Part shown: positions 35,196 through 44,735 of the stretch, one piece after another
Position numbering within the stretch: the first letter of the stretch is position 1
Layout: every line of letters begins with the position of its first letter
Assembly (NCBI RefSeq): GCF_011806405.1
Contig: NZ_JAATOW010000020.1
Location: forward strand, 19,965 to 83,964
Source: Pseudooceanicola sp. HF7
Lineage (GTDB): Bacteria; Pseudomonadota; Alphaproteobacteria; Rhodobacterales; Rhodobacteraceae
DNA length: 64,000 nt
Reading direction: 5' to 3'
The notes under the pieces: generated by a model
The model's database searches: none
Seen by the model: the letters and a program-made list of their open reading frames with translations, nothing else
What the model was told of the DNA's origin: nothing
Translations under genes and position numbers: made by a program

Positions 35196-37135
35196 GCGCG
35201 GCTCATCTTTTCCTTTTCCACCCGGGGGCGGAGCGCGCGCAACCGGCGCTGCTGTTCGGCGATGCGGTCGCGGTCCTTGGCCGGGTAGGCCTCCAGCGGG
35301 GGGTCCTCTCCGTAGAGGGCCTGAAGCGTGATGTCGCGGGCGATCGGCGCGGCCACGGAAGAGCCGCCGCCGCCATGTTCCACCACCACGGCCACGGCCA
35401 CCTTGGGATTGTCGAAGGGCGCGAAATCCACCCAGAGCGCATGGTCGCGCCGTTCCCAGGGCAGGTCCGCGTTGGAGGTCACCCCCGCCGCGCGTTCCGC
35501 CACGGAGATGTTGCGCACCTGGGAGGTCCCGGACTTGCCGGCCATGCGCATGTTCTCTGCGATGACGCGGGCGCCGTAGCCAGTGCCCTGCCGGGAGTTC
35601 GAGACCTCGAACATGCCGTCGCGGGCCAGTTTCAGGCTGGCGGCGGAAATGCCCAGGCTTTCGCCCGCGCCGCTGGGCTGTTCGACCCCGTCTATGGTCT
35701 TGATCAGCCGCGGGGTGACATTGTTGCCGGAGGCGATGCGCGCCGTCATCACCGCCAGCTGCATCGGAGAGGCCAGCACGAAGCCCTGCCCGATGGAGGC
35801 GTTGACCGTATCCCCGATCACCCATTCCTGGCCGCGCACGTCGCGCTTCCACTGCTTGGAGGGCATCAGCCCGGAGGCCACGGCGGACATCGGCAGGTCA
35901 TGCTGCACGCCCAGCCCCAGCCGGTTGGCCATTTCGGTGATCCGCTCGATCCCGACTTCCAGCGCCAGTTCGTAGAAAAAGACATCGCAGCTTTCGCGCA
36001 GCGCGCCGATCACGTTCAGGTGCCCGTGCCCGCCCCTGCGCCAGCAGTGGAACCGCCGGTTGGAAACCTTGAGGTGCCCGTTGCAGTAATAGGTGTCCCG
36101 GCCGGAGATCACCCCGGCCTCTAGCCCGGCCAGAGCCACGACCATCTTGAAGGTGGAGCCGGGCGGATAGGTGCCCTGCACGGTCTTGTTGGCCAGTGGG
36201 CGATACTTGTTCTCCGTCAGGGCCCGGTAATCGGAGACGGAGATGCCGCGCACGAAGAGGTTGGGATCGAAGCTGGGGGCAGAGCCGATGGCCAGGATGT
36301 CGCCATTGGTGCAATCGATGACCACCGCCGCCGCGCTTTCCCCGCCCAGCCGGGCCTGGACGTAGTTCTGCAGCAGGTAATCGGTGGTCAGCTGGATGCT
36401 GGCGCCCTGGTGCCCTTCCTGGCGGTCGAGCTCGCGCATCACGCGGCCCACGGCGTTGACCTCCACCCGCTTGGCGCCGGCGGTGCCGCGCAGGTCGTCT
36501 TCCATCTTGGCTTCCAGGCCGACCTTGCCGATCTGGAAGCGCGGTATCATCAGCACCGGGTCGGGGTCTTCGATCTTGGACAGGTCGTAATCGGAGACCG
36601 GGCCGACATAGCCGACCACATGGGCAAAATCCTGGTCTAGCGGATAGGCGCGCGACAGACCGACCTCTGGCGTGATGCCGGGCAGGGCGGGGGTGTTGAC
36701 CGCGATGCGCGACACATCCGTCCAGCTGACGCGATCGGCCAGGGTGATCGGCAGGAAGGGCGCGGAGCGCTTCATTTCCGTCTTGGCGCGTTCGATGTCA
36801 CCGGGATCCAGCAGCACGATGCGGGACAGGCGCGCGATGACCTCGTCGACATCGCCGGCGTCTTCCTCGACCATGGTGATGCGGTAGGCGGGTTCGTTGC
36901 GCGCGATGGCGATGCCGTTGCGATCGTAGATCTCGCCCCGCGCGGGGGGGATCAGGCGCATGTTGATGCGGTTCTCTTCGGCCAGCATGCGGAACTGGTC
37001 GGCCTGGTCGACCTGCAGGAAGCGCATCCGCCAGGCCAGCAGCCCCATGAAGCCCAGCTGGGCGCCGCCCAGCACGAGCGAGCGCCGGGTGATCTTGCGG
37101 GCAGAGGTCTGGGTATCCTTGGGCGTGCGTCTCAT
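35192..37135 (-). CDS. mrdA: Penicillin-binding protein 2
   Basis: The transpeptidase of the elongasome, 647 residues. After a cytoplasmic tail it has one TM helix (LVLGGAQLGFMGLLAWRM), the pedestal domain and the transpeptidase domain with nucleophile Ser327 in STFK (Lys330), SCD in the second motif and Lys534-Ser-Gly-Thr in the third. The ATG at 37135 overlaps the mreD stop codon (ATGA); the frame remains open upstream in mreD. It acts in the periplasm with RodA. Confidence 0.96.
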   Translation of the reverse strand: MRRTPKDTQTSARKITRRSLVLGGAQLGFMGLLAWRMRFLQVDQADQFRMLAEENRINMRLIPPARGEIYDRNGIAIARNEPAYRITMVEEDAGDVDEVIARLSRIVLLDPGDIERAKTEMKRSAPFLPITLADRVSWTDVSRIAVNTPALPGITPEVGLSRAYPLDQDFAHVVGYVGPVSDYDLSKIEDPDPVLMIPRFQIGKVGLEAKMEDDLRGTAGAKRVEVNAVGRVMRELDRQEGHQGASIQLTTDYLLQNYVQARLGGESAAAVVIDCTNGDILAIGSAPSFDPNLFVRGISVSDYRALTENKYRPLANKTVQGTYPPGSTFKMVVALAGLEAGVISGRDTYYCNGHLKVSNRRFHCWRRGGHGHLNVIGALRESCDVFFYELALEVGIERITEMANRLGLGVQHDLPMSAVASGLMPSKQWKRDVRGQEWVIGDTVNASIGQGFVLASPMQLAVMTARIASGNNVTPRLIKTIDGVEQPSGAGESLGISAASLKLARDGMFEVSNSRQGTGYGARVIAENMRMAGKSGTSQVRNISVAERAAGVTSNADLPWERRDHALWVDFAPFDNPKVAVAVVVEHGGGGSSVAAPIARDITLQALYGEDPPLEAYPAKDRDRIAEQQRRLRALRPRVEKEKMSRA

Positions 37136-37680
37136 ATGCGGTGGCCCAGGTTGTCTACTTCGCCCACCGCCGCGCGGCGCAGGCCGAAGAAGAGGTTGGA
37201 GAAGACGGAGACGAAGGGATAGACCGCCACGGTGGCGATCAGCTGCGACAGGGTCACGGCGATCTGCGGGCGGTCCAGGAAGAAGGTGATCAGCGCCAGG
37301 CGGTAGCCGATCAGGATGGCGGCGCAGGTGATCCCGGCGGCCAGCCATTCCGCGACGAAGGTGCGGTCCCGCATCAGCCGCGAATAGCGCTTCAGCCGCT
37401 GCACGCCCAGCAGCGCGATGGCCGCCATCAGGCCGGGCGGGCGCATCAGCAGCAGGTCCGCCAGCAAGAAGAGCGCGGCCAGCATCCAGCCCGGCACCAG
37501 TTCCGGGCGGCGGATCGCCCAGACCAGGGTCAGCGCCAGCATCAGGTCCGGCCCGGCCAGCAGGCGCGGCAGGGTTTCCAGCGGCAGCAGGGAGAACATC
37601 ATCAGGCCCAGGTAGATCAGCACGAAGGCCAGGCGCAGGCTCAGCACCCGCGGCAGGGAGGAGCGGATCGCCTCAGCCAT
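37132..37680 (-). CDS. mreD: Rod shape-determining protein MreD
   Basis: A 182-residue inner-membrane protein with about five TM segments, as usual for MreD, which joins MreC, RodA and PBP2 in the elongasome. Identification rests on size, hydrophobicity and exact position; the sequence is poorly conserved. Its start overlaps the mreC end by 8 bp and its stop overlaps the mrdA start, so the four genes are translationally linked. Confidence 0.92.
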   Translation of the reverse strand: MAEAIRSSLPRVLSLRLAFVLIYLGLMMFSLLPLETLPRLLAGPDLMLALTLVWAIRRPELVPGWMLAALFLLADLLLMRPPGLMAAIALLGVQRLKRYSRLMRDRTFVAEWLAAGITCAAILIGYRLALITFFLDRPQIAVTLSQLIATVAVYPFVSVFSNLFFGLRRAAVGEVDNLGHRI

Positions 37681-38605
37681 CCTGGGCCTCTTCCGGCAGG
37701 ATCACCGGGTCCTGCGCGATCAGCCCCGGCCCCTGCAGGGGCGGCGTGGGCGGGGCGATCAGCCCGCCGGGGTCGCGCAGGCTTTCGGTGCCCATGTTGC
37801 GCAGCACGCGCAGGAATTCGAGCCGCTCGTAATCCGCCGCCAGGCGCACCCGCAGCCGCCCGCCGGCATCCTGGGCCACGTGGCCCACCAGCAGGCCGGA
37901 GGGGAAGACATCGCCATCGCCGGAGCTGACGACCCGGTCGCCGGGGCGGATGAGCTCTGCGTTCTCGATGAAGTCGATGGGGGGCGCGGCGGTGTTGTTG
38001 CCCATGATGATGGCGTTCTGGCCGGAGGGCTGGATCGTCACCGGCACGCGCGAGGAAGTATCGGTCAGCAGGATCACGCGCGAGACCTGTTGCCCCACGC
38101 CGGAGATCCGGCCCACCAGCCCGATCCCGTCCATCGCCGCCCAGCCATCCACGATGCCGTCCCGGGCGCCGATGTTCAGCAGCACCGACTGCCGGTAGGG
38201 AGAGCCCGAATCCGCCATCACCACGCCGGTGATATAGGTCAGCCGGGGATCCAGCCGCACGTTGTTGAGGTCGAGCAGGCGGGCGTTTTCCTGTTCAAGC
38301 TGCAGCGCGGCTTCCTTCCAGGCCTTCATCTGCTGCAGCTCGCGCCGCAGCTCCTGGTTCTGGTCGTGGATCCGCTGGTAGCTCTGGAAATCGCGCAGCA
38401 GCTTCACCGCGCCGGTCACCGGGGCCATGGCCCAGTCCATGGAGGGCAGGACCCGATCGATCACATGGGCGCGAAAGCGTTCCACGCGGGGGCTGTCGAT
38501 CCGCCAGACAAGGAAGATCGCCACAAGGACAAGCACCGTGATGACGGTAAACAACCGTCTCAGCGGGGTGACGTAATCCTCGTCCTGTTGACGATCCTTG
38601 GCCAT
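37673..38605 (-). CDS. mreC: Rod shape-determining protein MreC
   Basis: A 310-residue periplasmic scaffold anchored by one N-terminal TM helix (FTVITVLVLVAIFLVWRI). A coiled coil (about 80-115) and a beta-barrel part with DGIVDGWAAMDGIGLVGRI follow, typical for MreC. A Pro-rich C-terminal tail (TPPLQGPGLIAQDP) is species-specific. GGAG is 4 nt before ATG 38605. mreB ends 77 bp upstream. Confidence 0.95.
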   Translation of the reverse strand: MAKDRQQDEDYVTPLRRLFTVITVLVLVAIFLVWRIDSPRVERFRAHVIDRVLPSMDWAMAPVTGAVKLLRDFQSYQRIHDQNQELRRELQQMKAWKEAALQLEQENARLLDLNNVRLDPRLTYITGVVMADSGSPYRQSVLLNIGARDGIVDGWAAMDGIGLVGRISGVGQQVSRVILLTDTSSRVPVTIQPSGQNAIIMGNNTAAPPIDFIENAELIRPGDRVVSSGDGDVFPSGLLVGHVAQDAGGRLRVRLAADYERLEFLRVLRNMGTESLRDPGGLIAPPTPPLQGPGLIAQDPVILPEEAQDG

Positions 38606-38682
38606 GGGACTCCATGCCGATGAACGTGGGGGCCACGCTCACGGCAGGATGCGGCAAACGTGGTTAATAGAGAGTGAAAGGC

Positions 38683-39823
<1,141 letters not shown>

Positions 39824-39918
39824 GGGGAGCGGCCCGGCGATTCAGCGTCTTTTCGCCGTGAAACCGTAATTTTCATGGGGGATTGATGGCCGGGCAAGCA
39901 GGGCGTATCGCGTAAGGC

Positions 39919-40692
39919 ATGTTATCTTACCAGCACATATACCATGCCGGGAACCCGGCCGACCTGCACAAGCATGCGCTTTTGGCCGTCATGCTGGAGC
40001 GCATGGCCGAAAAGCCCAAGCCCTTGACATATCTGGAAACTCACGCAGGGCGGGGGCTGTATGACCTGTCCAGCGCAGAGGCGCTGAAGACCGGAGAGGC
40101 GGCTGCCGGCATCGGCGCGCACGGGGGGGATTTCCCGCCCGATCACCCCTACGCCAAGGCTTTGGACCGGGTGCGCGCAAGACATGGGCAGACGGCCTAT
40201 CCGGGGTCTCCCCTTCTTGCGGCGGAACTGCTGCGCGAGGGCGATCCGATTCACCTGGCAGAGCTGCACCCCCAGGAGCGCCGGGCGCTGCGCGGGGCCA
40301 TGGGCGTGCGGGCGCAGATCCATGGCCAGGACGGCTTCGAGATGGCGCAATCGCTCTGCCCGCCGGAGCCGCGGCGCGGGATGATCCTGATCGACCCGTC
40401 CTGGGAGGTGAAAGAGGATTACGACCGCCTGCCGGGCTTCGTGAAGACCCTGCACCGCAAGTGGAACGTGGGCGTCATCGCCCTGTGGTATCCGCTGCTG
40501 AAGGATCGCCGCCACGAGGGGATGCTGGCCGCGCTGGAGGGGCTGGAGCTGCCCAAGACCCTGCGCAGCGAGCTGCGCTTCCCGCCGGTGCGCGCCGGGC
40601 ACGGGATGCTGGGCAGCGGCATGTTCATCGTCAATGCGCCCTTCGGCACCGAGGACGAGGCGACACGGCTGAAGGGTCTGTTCGCCCGCTGA
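39919..40692 (+). CDS. rlmJ: 23S rRNA (adenine(2030)-N6)-methyltransferase
   Basis: A 257-residue RlmJ (YhiR) enzyme that methylates A2030 of 23S rRNA with SAM. MLSYQHIYHAGNPADLHKH and the later THAGRGLYDL (SAM site) are family signatures. The catalytic motif, DPPY in E. coli, reads D159-P-S-W162 here. The start ATG 39919 has only TAAGGC close before it. It is divergent from mreB. Confidence 0.94.
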   Translation: MLSYQHIYHAGNPADLHKHALLAVMLERMAEKPKPLTYLETHAGRGLYDLSSAEALKTGEAAAGIGAHGGDFPPDHPYAKALDRVRARHGQTAYPGSPLLAAELLREGDPIHLAELHPQERRALRGAMGVRAQIHGQDGFEMAQSLCPPEPRRGMILIDPSWEVKEDYDRLPGFVKTLHRKWNVGVIALWYPLLKDRRHEGMLAALEGLELPKTLRSELRFPPVRAGHGMLGSGMFIVNAPFGTEDEATRLKGLFAR

Positions 40693-40725
40693 CACCGGGC
40701 CGGGGGGCTTGGCCCCCCACGGCCG

Positions 40726-40754
40726 CGGCCCCCTCGATGGGGGCCAAGGGCGTT
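40726..40754 (+). repeat. Dispersed repeat family 2, partial copy C
   Basis: CGGCCCCCTCGATGGGGGCC followed by AAGGGCGTT is shared with the second half of the copies at 33996 and 46831. A GGGGGGC-TTG-GCCCCCC hairpin directly precedes it (40702-40718), just after rlmJ, and may serve as that gene's terminator. Confidence 0.55.
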
Positions 40755-40808
40755 GCGCCGACAGATCTGGAACCGAAAAGACCGGGAGCCGAAGCGGGGA
40801 GCAGGCAG

Positions 40809-41351
40809 ATGACCGAGTTCGAGAAGATGCAGGCGGGCAAGTGGTACAACACCTTCGACCGCGAAATCGACGGCTTCCGGGATGTCTGCCGCCACGCGGT
40901 CTGGCGCCACAACATGCTGCCGCCCGAGGCGCGCAACGGGGTCGCCCCGGAGCTTGAGGCGATCATGGGCCAGATGGGGCGCGGCGCCTTCGTGGAGGCA
41001 CCGTTCCACTGCGCCTATGGGTTCAACCTTTTCCTGGGGGAGGAGGTCTATATCAACTCCGGCTGCGTGATCCTGGACAGCGCGCCGGTCCGCATCGGGG
41101 CGCGCAGCCTGCTGGGCCCGCAGGTGGGGATCTACTGCCCGGAGCACCACCACGATCCCCGGCTGCGCTCTGAAGGCCAGGAGATCGCCTACCCGGTGAC
41201 CCTTGGAGAGGATGTCTGGATCGGGGGCGGGGCGAAGATCACCTCTGGCGTGACCATCGGGGACGGGGCCATCGTGGGCGCGGGCGCCGTTGTCACGCGG
41301 GATGTGCCGGCGGGGGCCAAGGTCATCGGCGTGCCAGCCCGACCCATCTGA
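40809..41351 (+). CDS. Maltose/galactoside O-acetyltransferase-like protein
   Basis: A 180-residue left-handed beta-helix acetyltransferase of the Maa/LacA/NodL type. The N-terminal Mac domain (MTEFEKMQAGKWYNTFDRE) precedes hexapeptide repeats (VYINSGCVILDSAPVRIG and TLGEDVWIGGGAKITSGVTI). The catalytic His is expected in YCPEHHHDP. It transfers acetyl from acetyl-CoA to a sugar or similar acceptor, exact substrate unknown. GGGGAGCAGGCAG precedes ATG 40809. Confidence 0.92.
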   Translation: MTEFEKMQAGKWYNTFDREIDGFRDVCRHAVWRHNMLPPEARNGVAPELEAIMGQMGRGAFVEAPFHCAYGFNLFLGEEVYINSGCVILDSAPVRIGARSLLGPQVGIYCPEHHHDPRLRSEGQEIAYPVTLGEDVWIGGGAKITSGVTIGDGAIVGAGAVVTRDVPAGAKVIGVPARPI

Positions 41352-41372
41352 GCAGACGATCTGAGCGCCCCT

Positions 41373-41789
41373 CTACTCTCCGGAGGCGGCGGCCTGCAGG
41401 TCCAGCAGGATGGTCAGCGCCTCATCGGCCTGTTCGGCGGGAATGAAGACATGATCGTGGTGGAAGGCCGCCACCACGTTGCAGGCGATCCCGGCCTCTG
41501 CCAGCGCAGAGGCGACCGCCGCCGTCAGCCCCACCCCCTTGAGCGAGGAATGGACCCGCAGGATGATCCGCCGCATGGGCAGGCCGGGGGCCGCGCCTTC
41601 GGGCAGGATCATCGACAGCCCCTCTTCCTCGCGGAAGGTGGCCAGCGCGCGGTAGTCCAGCCCTGCCGGTGGTGGGCCGGCGAAAGAGGCAAAGACATGT
41701 TCCTCCGGATCCAGCCAGGGCCGCATCCGGGAGATCATCTCCTGGGTGTCGGAAACGGGTGTCGGCGCGGGCCGGGGCGGGGGCATCAT
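41373..41789 (-). CDS. ACT-domain protein
   Basis: A 138-residue small protein with an ACT-type fold: MILPEGAAPG and RRIILRVHSSLKGVGLTAAVASALAEAGIACNVVAAFHHDHVFIPAE, the latter like aspartate-kinase/CASTOR-type ACT domains. It probably binds an amino acid, unknown which. The start ATGATG overlaps the stop codon of the shortened tautomerase gene (ATGA), indicating coupled translation. Confidence 0.85.
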   Translation of the reverse strand: MMPPPRPAPTPVSDTQEMISRMRPWLDPEEHVFASFAGPPPAGLDYRALATFREEEGLSMILPEGAAPGLPMRRIILRVHSSLKGVGLTAAVASALAEAGIACNVVAAFHHDHVFIPAEQADEALTILLDLQAAASGE

Positions 41790-41935
41790 CTGCGGGCCCG
41801 CATGGCGCGTGCGTCCGCGGCGCCCAGCGTATGCCCCGCCACTTCTGCGAAGGCCGAGGTGACGCCGGAGATGATCCGCGCCTTTTCCCCTGGGCTGAAG
41901 ACCCCCTCGAGGACCTGGATGTCTATGGCGGGCAT
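41786..41935 (-). CDS. 4-oxalocrotonate tautomerase-like protein, shortened
   Basis: A 49-residue product, MPAIDIQVLEGVFSPGEKAR at the start, which keeps catalytic Pro2 (Pro1 after Met removal) and the first helix of the tautomerase family. After VAGHTL it jumps to AADARAMRAR, which matches the very C-terminus of longer relatives, so about 20-25 residues (the segment around SGxWGYGG) appear to be missing in frame. AAGGAGGCTCCC before ATG 41935 is an excellent ribosome-binding site, so it is probably translated. Enzyme activity is doubtful. Confidence 0.75.
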   Translation of the reverse strand: MPAIDIQVLEGVFSPGEKARIISGVTSAFAEVAGHTLGAADARAMRARR

Positions 41936-42139
41936 GGGAGCCTCCTTCGCGGTTGCGTCTCTGCCTTTCGGGGCATCCAAGCGCCCCGCTGGCAGGCAGT
42001 GTAGCCGCGCCGGGGCCATCGGCAAGCCTTTGCTCTGTGTCAGGCGGTGCAAGGGCTTGTTTGTGCTCCCATATCCGGGCTTTGTGGCGCCGAAAGCCCA
42101 GCCGGCAGGCAGGTCGGGGCACCAGAAGGAGCAGCCGCC

Positions 42140-42697
42140 ATGCGCGGAGAGATCAAACAGCAGGCGAGCCGCATCGCCTATCGGAACAACTGGATGACGG
42201 TGCGCGAGGATGACGTGGTCTTTCCCAATGGCCACCAGTCGATCTTCGGCGTGGTGGAAAAGCCCGATTTCGTCGCCGTGATCCCGGTAGGTGCGGATCT
42301 GAGGATCCACATGGTCAGCCAGTACCGCTATGCCGTCACCACCCGCACCTGGGAGATCCCGCAGGGCGCCTGGCCCGACCGCCCCGATGCCGCCCCCGAG
42401 GAAATCGCGCGCGGCGAGCTGCGCGAGGAAACCGGCTTCAGCGCCGGAAGGATGGAGCTGATGGGGCGCATGTACCAGGCACCGGGCCTGTCCACGCAAA
42501 GCTGCCACCTGTTCCTTGCCACTGGGCTGGTGCCCGGAGAGACGGCCCGCGAGGTGACGGAGAGCGACATGGAGGTGGCCGCCTTTTCCATGGCCGAGAT
42601 CCGCGCCATGGTGACGCGCGGCGAGATCATGGACGGAACCTCCATGGCGGCCTTCGGGATGCTGGCCCTGCAGGGCCGCCTGGAAGAGCTGGGCTGA
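42140..42697 (+). CDS. Nudix hydrolase
   Basis: A 185-residue Nudix enzyme, resembling ADP-ribose pyrophosphatases. The Nudix box is recognisable in PEEIARGELREETGFSAG, preceded by WEIPQGAWP, with the catalytic REEtG core. AAGGAGCAGCCGCC precedes ATG 42140. It hydrolyses a nucleoside diphosphate linked to another moiety; the substrate is unknown. It is divergent from the tautomerase/ACT pair. Confidence 0.9.
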   Translation: MRGEIKQQASRIAYRNNWMTVREDDVVFPNGHQSIFGVVEKPDFVAVIPVGADLRIHMVSQYRYAVTTRTWEIPQGAWPDRPDAAPEEIARGELREETGFSAGRMELMGRMYQAPGLSTQSCHLFLATGLVPGETAREVTESDMEVAAFSMAEIRAMVTRGEIMDGTSMAAFGMLALQGRLEELG

Positions 42698-42774
42698 GGC
42701 GCTCTCGCGGGGGCGAGCACTTGCCGTGGGGACGGGGCGCGCTATTGTCGGCTGAAACCTAAAAGGGGCGAAAC

Positions 42775-43731
42775 ATGAGCGGCTTGCTGGCACTTCTGGA
42801 CGATGTTGCGGCCATTGCGAAGGTGGCGGCGGCCTCTGTCGACGATGTTTTCGGCCAGGCGGTCAAGGCGTCAAGCAAGGCAGCGGGGGCGGTGATCGAC
42901 GATGCCGCCGTGACGCCGAAATACGTCCAGGGCTTTTCGGCGGCCCGCGAATTGCCGATCGTCTGGAAGATTGCGCGCGGCTCCATCCGCAACAAGGTGC
43001 TGCTGCTGCCGGCGCTGCTGCTGCTCAGTTATTTCCTGCCCCAGGCCATCGCGCCGCTGTTGATGATCGGCGGGGCCTACCTGGCCTTCGAGGGGGCAGA
43101 GAAGGTCTGGCATGTGATCAGCCCCTCCCACCACGACGTGGCAGAGGCGGTGGAGCGCAAGAAAGCCGATCCGCATCTTGAGGAAAAGAAGGTCGCGGGC
43201 GCGATCAAGACCGATTTCATCCTGTCGGCAGAGATCATGACCATCACCCTGTCGGCCCTGCCGCAGGGACAGGCCCTTTGGCTGGAGGCGGGGGCGCTGG
43301 CGGTGGCCGGGCTGATCATCACCACCGTCGTCTACGGCGCCGTGGCGGTGATCGTGAAGGCCGATGACCTGGGCCTGGCCATGGCGGAGCACGGGCGGCT
43401 GGGCCTGACCCGGACGCTGGGGCGCGGGATCGTCAACGGGATGCCGCATTTCCTGAAACTGCTGGTGATCGTGGGCACGGCGGCGATGCTCTGGGTCGGC
43501 GGCTCCATCATCGTGCACGGGCTGGGAGAGCTGGGCTGGCACGCCCCCGAAGAGGTGATCCACCGGATCGCCGTGGCCGTGGCCGAATGGGTCGGCCGGG
43601 CGCATAGCGCCGTGGAGTGGAGCGTCACCGCCTTCTGTGACGGCGTGCTGGGGCTGGGGCTTGGCGCAGTGATCGTGGCGATCTGGAGCAGCCTTTCGGG
43701 GCTGTTCGGCAAGGGCAAGACAGCACATTGA
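42775..43731 (+). CDS. DUF808 (YedI-like) membrane protein
   Basis: A 318-residue inner-membrane protein. The N-terminus MSGLLALLDDVAAIAKVAAASVDDV and DDAAVTPKYVQGFSAARELPI are the DUF808 signature. About six TM segments follow, including LLLPALLLLSYFLPQAIAPL. Function unknown in all bacteria. It is convergent with the YbjN-like gene. Confidence 0.93.
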   Translation: MSGLLALLDDVAAIAKVAAASVDDVFGQAVKASSKAAGAVIDDAAVTPKYVQGFSAARELPIVWKIARGSIRNKVLLLPALLLLSYFLPQAIAPLLMIGGAYLAFEGAEKVWHVISPSHHDVAEAVERKKADPHLEEKKVAGAIKTDFILSAEIMTITLSALPQGQALWLEAGALAVAGLIITTVVYGAVAVIVKADDLGLAMAEHGRLGLTRTLGRGIVNGMPHFLKLLVIVGTAAMLWVGGSIIVHGLGELGWHAPEEVIHRIAVAVAEWVGRAHSAVEWSVTAFCDGVLGLGLGAVIVAIWSSLSGLFGKGKTAH

Positions 43732-43809
43732 GCGGTCAGCCCCTTGTCAGGGGCGCCATCCTGGAATCGCGCGCCTCAGGGTCGTGGGCGCGCCGCTTCC
43801 GTGGCGGCC

Positions 43810-43845
43810 CATGCGCCGGAGCCGGGAAACCCCGTCCGGCGCATG
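43810..43845. terminator. Long hairpin between convergent genes
   Basis: CATGCGCCGGA (43810-43820) pairs perfectly with TCCGGCGCATG (43835-43845), 11 bp with a 14-nt loop. No U-tract on either side. It separates the convergent DUF808 and YbjN-like genes. Confidence 0.45.
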
Positions 43846-43852
43846 GCGTGGA

Positions 43853-44404
43853 TCAAAAGTCGATCTCGTCGCGGAATTCGCCGATCGCCTGGTCCCATTC
43901 CTTGAGCGTGTAGGAGAAGACCTCTTCGGGGATGCCCGAGCGCGTCAGCACGTAGCTTTGCAGGTAGGGGTCGTTTTCGTCATCCAGATAGGCCATGGCC
44001 GTCACGGCACGACGGTTCCAATCGTTGACCTCCTCTGCCTTCATGCCCTCTGTCAGGTCGAAGCCGGACAGGTAGAGGATGGAATCGCAGCCGGTGTTGT
44101 CCACGCAGCCGTAAAAGAGGATATCGAACTTCACCCCGCCCGTGGAGGAGCTGATCATCGGGTCACCGCCGGAATCGACGTCAAGCGTGGCGCGGTAGCC
44201 AAGATCCTGCATGACGGCGACCATGCCCTCGGGATCGGCGGCGGAGATCATGCCTTCCTCTGCCTTAACGCCGCTGTCGCCGCCGCCGCTGTGGCGAATG
44301 GCAGAGCCCACGGCGCCGCTGAGCAGCCCGCCCTTGGCAAGGGCATGCTGAGGCAGGGCGGGCAAGAGGATCAGGCATGCGGTTGCAAGTGTTTTTGAAA
44401 GCAT
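43853..44404 (-). CDS. Exported YbjN-domain-like protein
   Basis: A 183-residue protein with a signal peptide (MLSKTLATACLILLPALPQ, cleaved after HALA). The mature part has the layout of YbjN/chaperone-like domains: DPEGMVAVMQDLGYRATLDV, a pair of Cys in YGCVDNTGCDSI, WNRRAVTAMAYLDDENDPYL, and a C-terminal acidic helix. Function unknown. I use ATG 44404; TTG 44425 in frame would spoil the signal peptide. A RutR-type box lies 82 bp upstream. Confidence 0.8.
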   Translation of the reverse strand: MLSKTLATACLILLPALPQHALAKGGLLSGAVGSAIRHSGGGDSGVKAEEGMISAADPEGMVAVMQDLGYRATLDVDSGGDPMISSSTGGVKFDILFYGCVDNTGCDSILYLSGFDLTEGMKAEEVNDWNRRAVTAMAYLDDENDPYLQSYVLTRSGIPEEVFSYTLKEWDQAIGEFRDEIDF

Positions 44405-44485
44405 CTGGTTGCGCCTTTTCTTCAATCTTTGGTCCGGTCCGTTTGACTCGGCATTGACCGGGCCTCAAGCAGGCACCGGATTAAC

Positions 44486-44501
44486 CTGACCATTTGGTCA
44501 A
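44486..44501. promoter_or_regulatory. RutR-type operator, copy 2
   Basis: CTGACCATTTGGTCAA matches the RutR box TTGACCAnnTGGTCAA at all but the first base; its core TGACCA-TT-TGGTCA is a perfect palindrome. It lies upstream of the YbjN-like gene in the 331-bp gap 44405-44735, whose only other feature is the leuA terminator. An 80-codon open frame across the gap looks non-coding. Confidence 0.6.
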
Positions 44502-44678
44502 TTATCGGCAGCGTTCCGCCGACCTGGGCCGGACAGACGCTTCGGACCAGCGCGCTGAACGGGTCCGTGCGGGTCACCCTGCCTAGGGTGCCGCCATGCT
44601 CCGGCACCTTCGGCGCGGCGAGCTCTTCATCCGCGATGAGGGGCAGCAGGGCGGTCACCAGCACAGCCGGGGGGCATG

Positions 44679-44708
44679 AAAAAAGGCCCCGGATCGCTCC
44701 GGGGCCTT
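44679..44708 (-). terminator. leuA terminator
   Basis: On the minus strand an 11-bp stem, AAGGCCCCGGA with TCCGGGGCCTT, closes a GCGA loop and runs into TTTTTT. It lies 27 bp past the leuA stop codon. Confidence 0.9.
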
Positions 44709-44735
44709 GGTATTTCTGGTGTCGGGACCGAGGGG

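Noticed and set aside
42015..42122. Longer start for the ACT-domain protein (open to 42122)
   Set aside because: The extension overlaps the tautomerase gene in another frame; the ATGA overlap at 41789 explains initiation.
44422..44664. 80-codon minus-strand frame upstream of the YbjN-like gene
   Set aside because: It covers the RutR-type box, has no ribosome-binding site and poor codon bias; more likely regulatory DNA.
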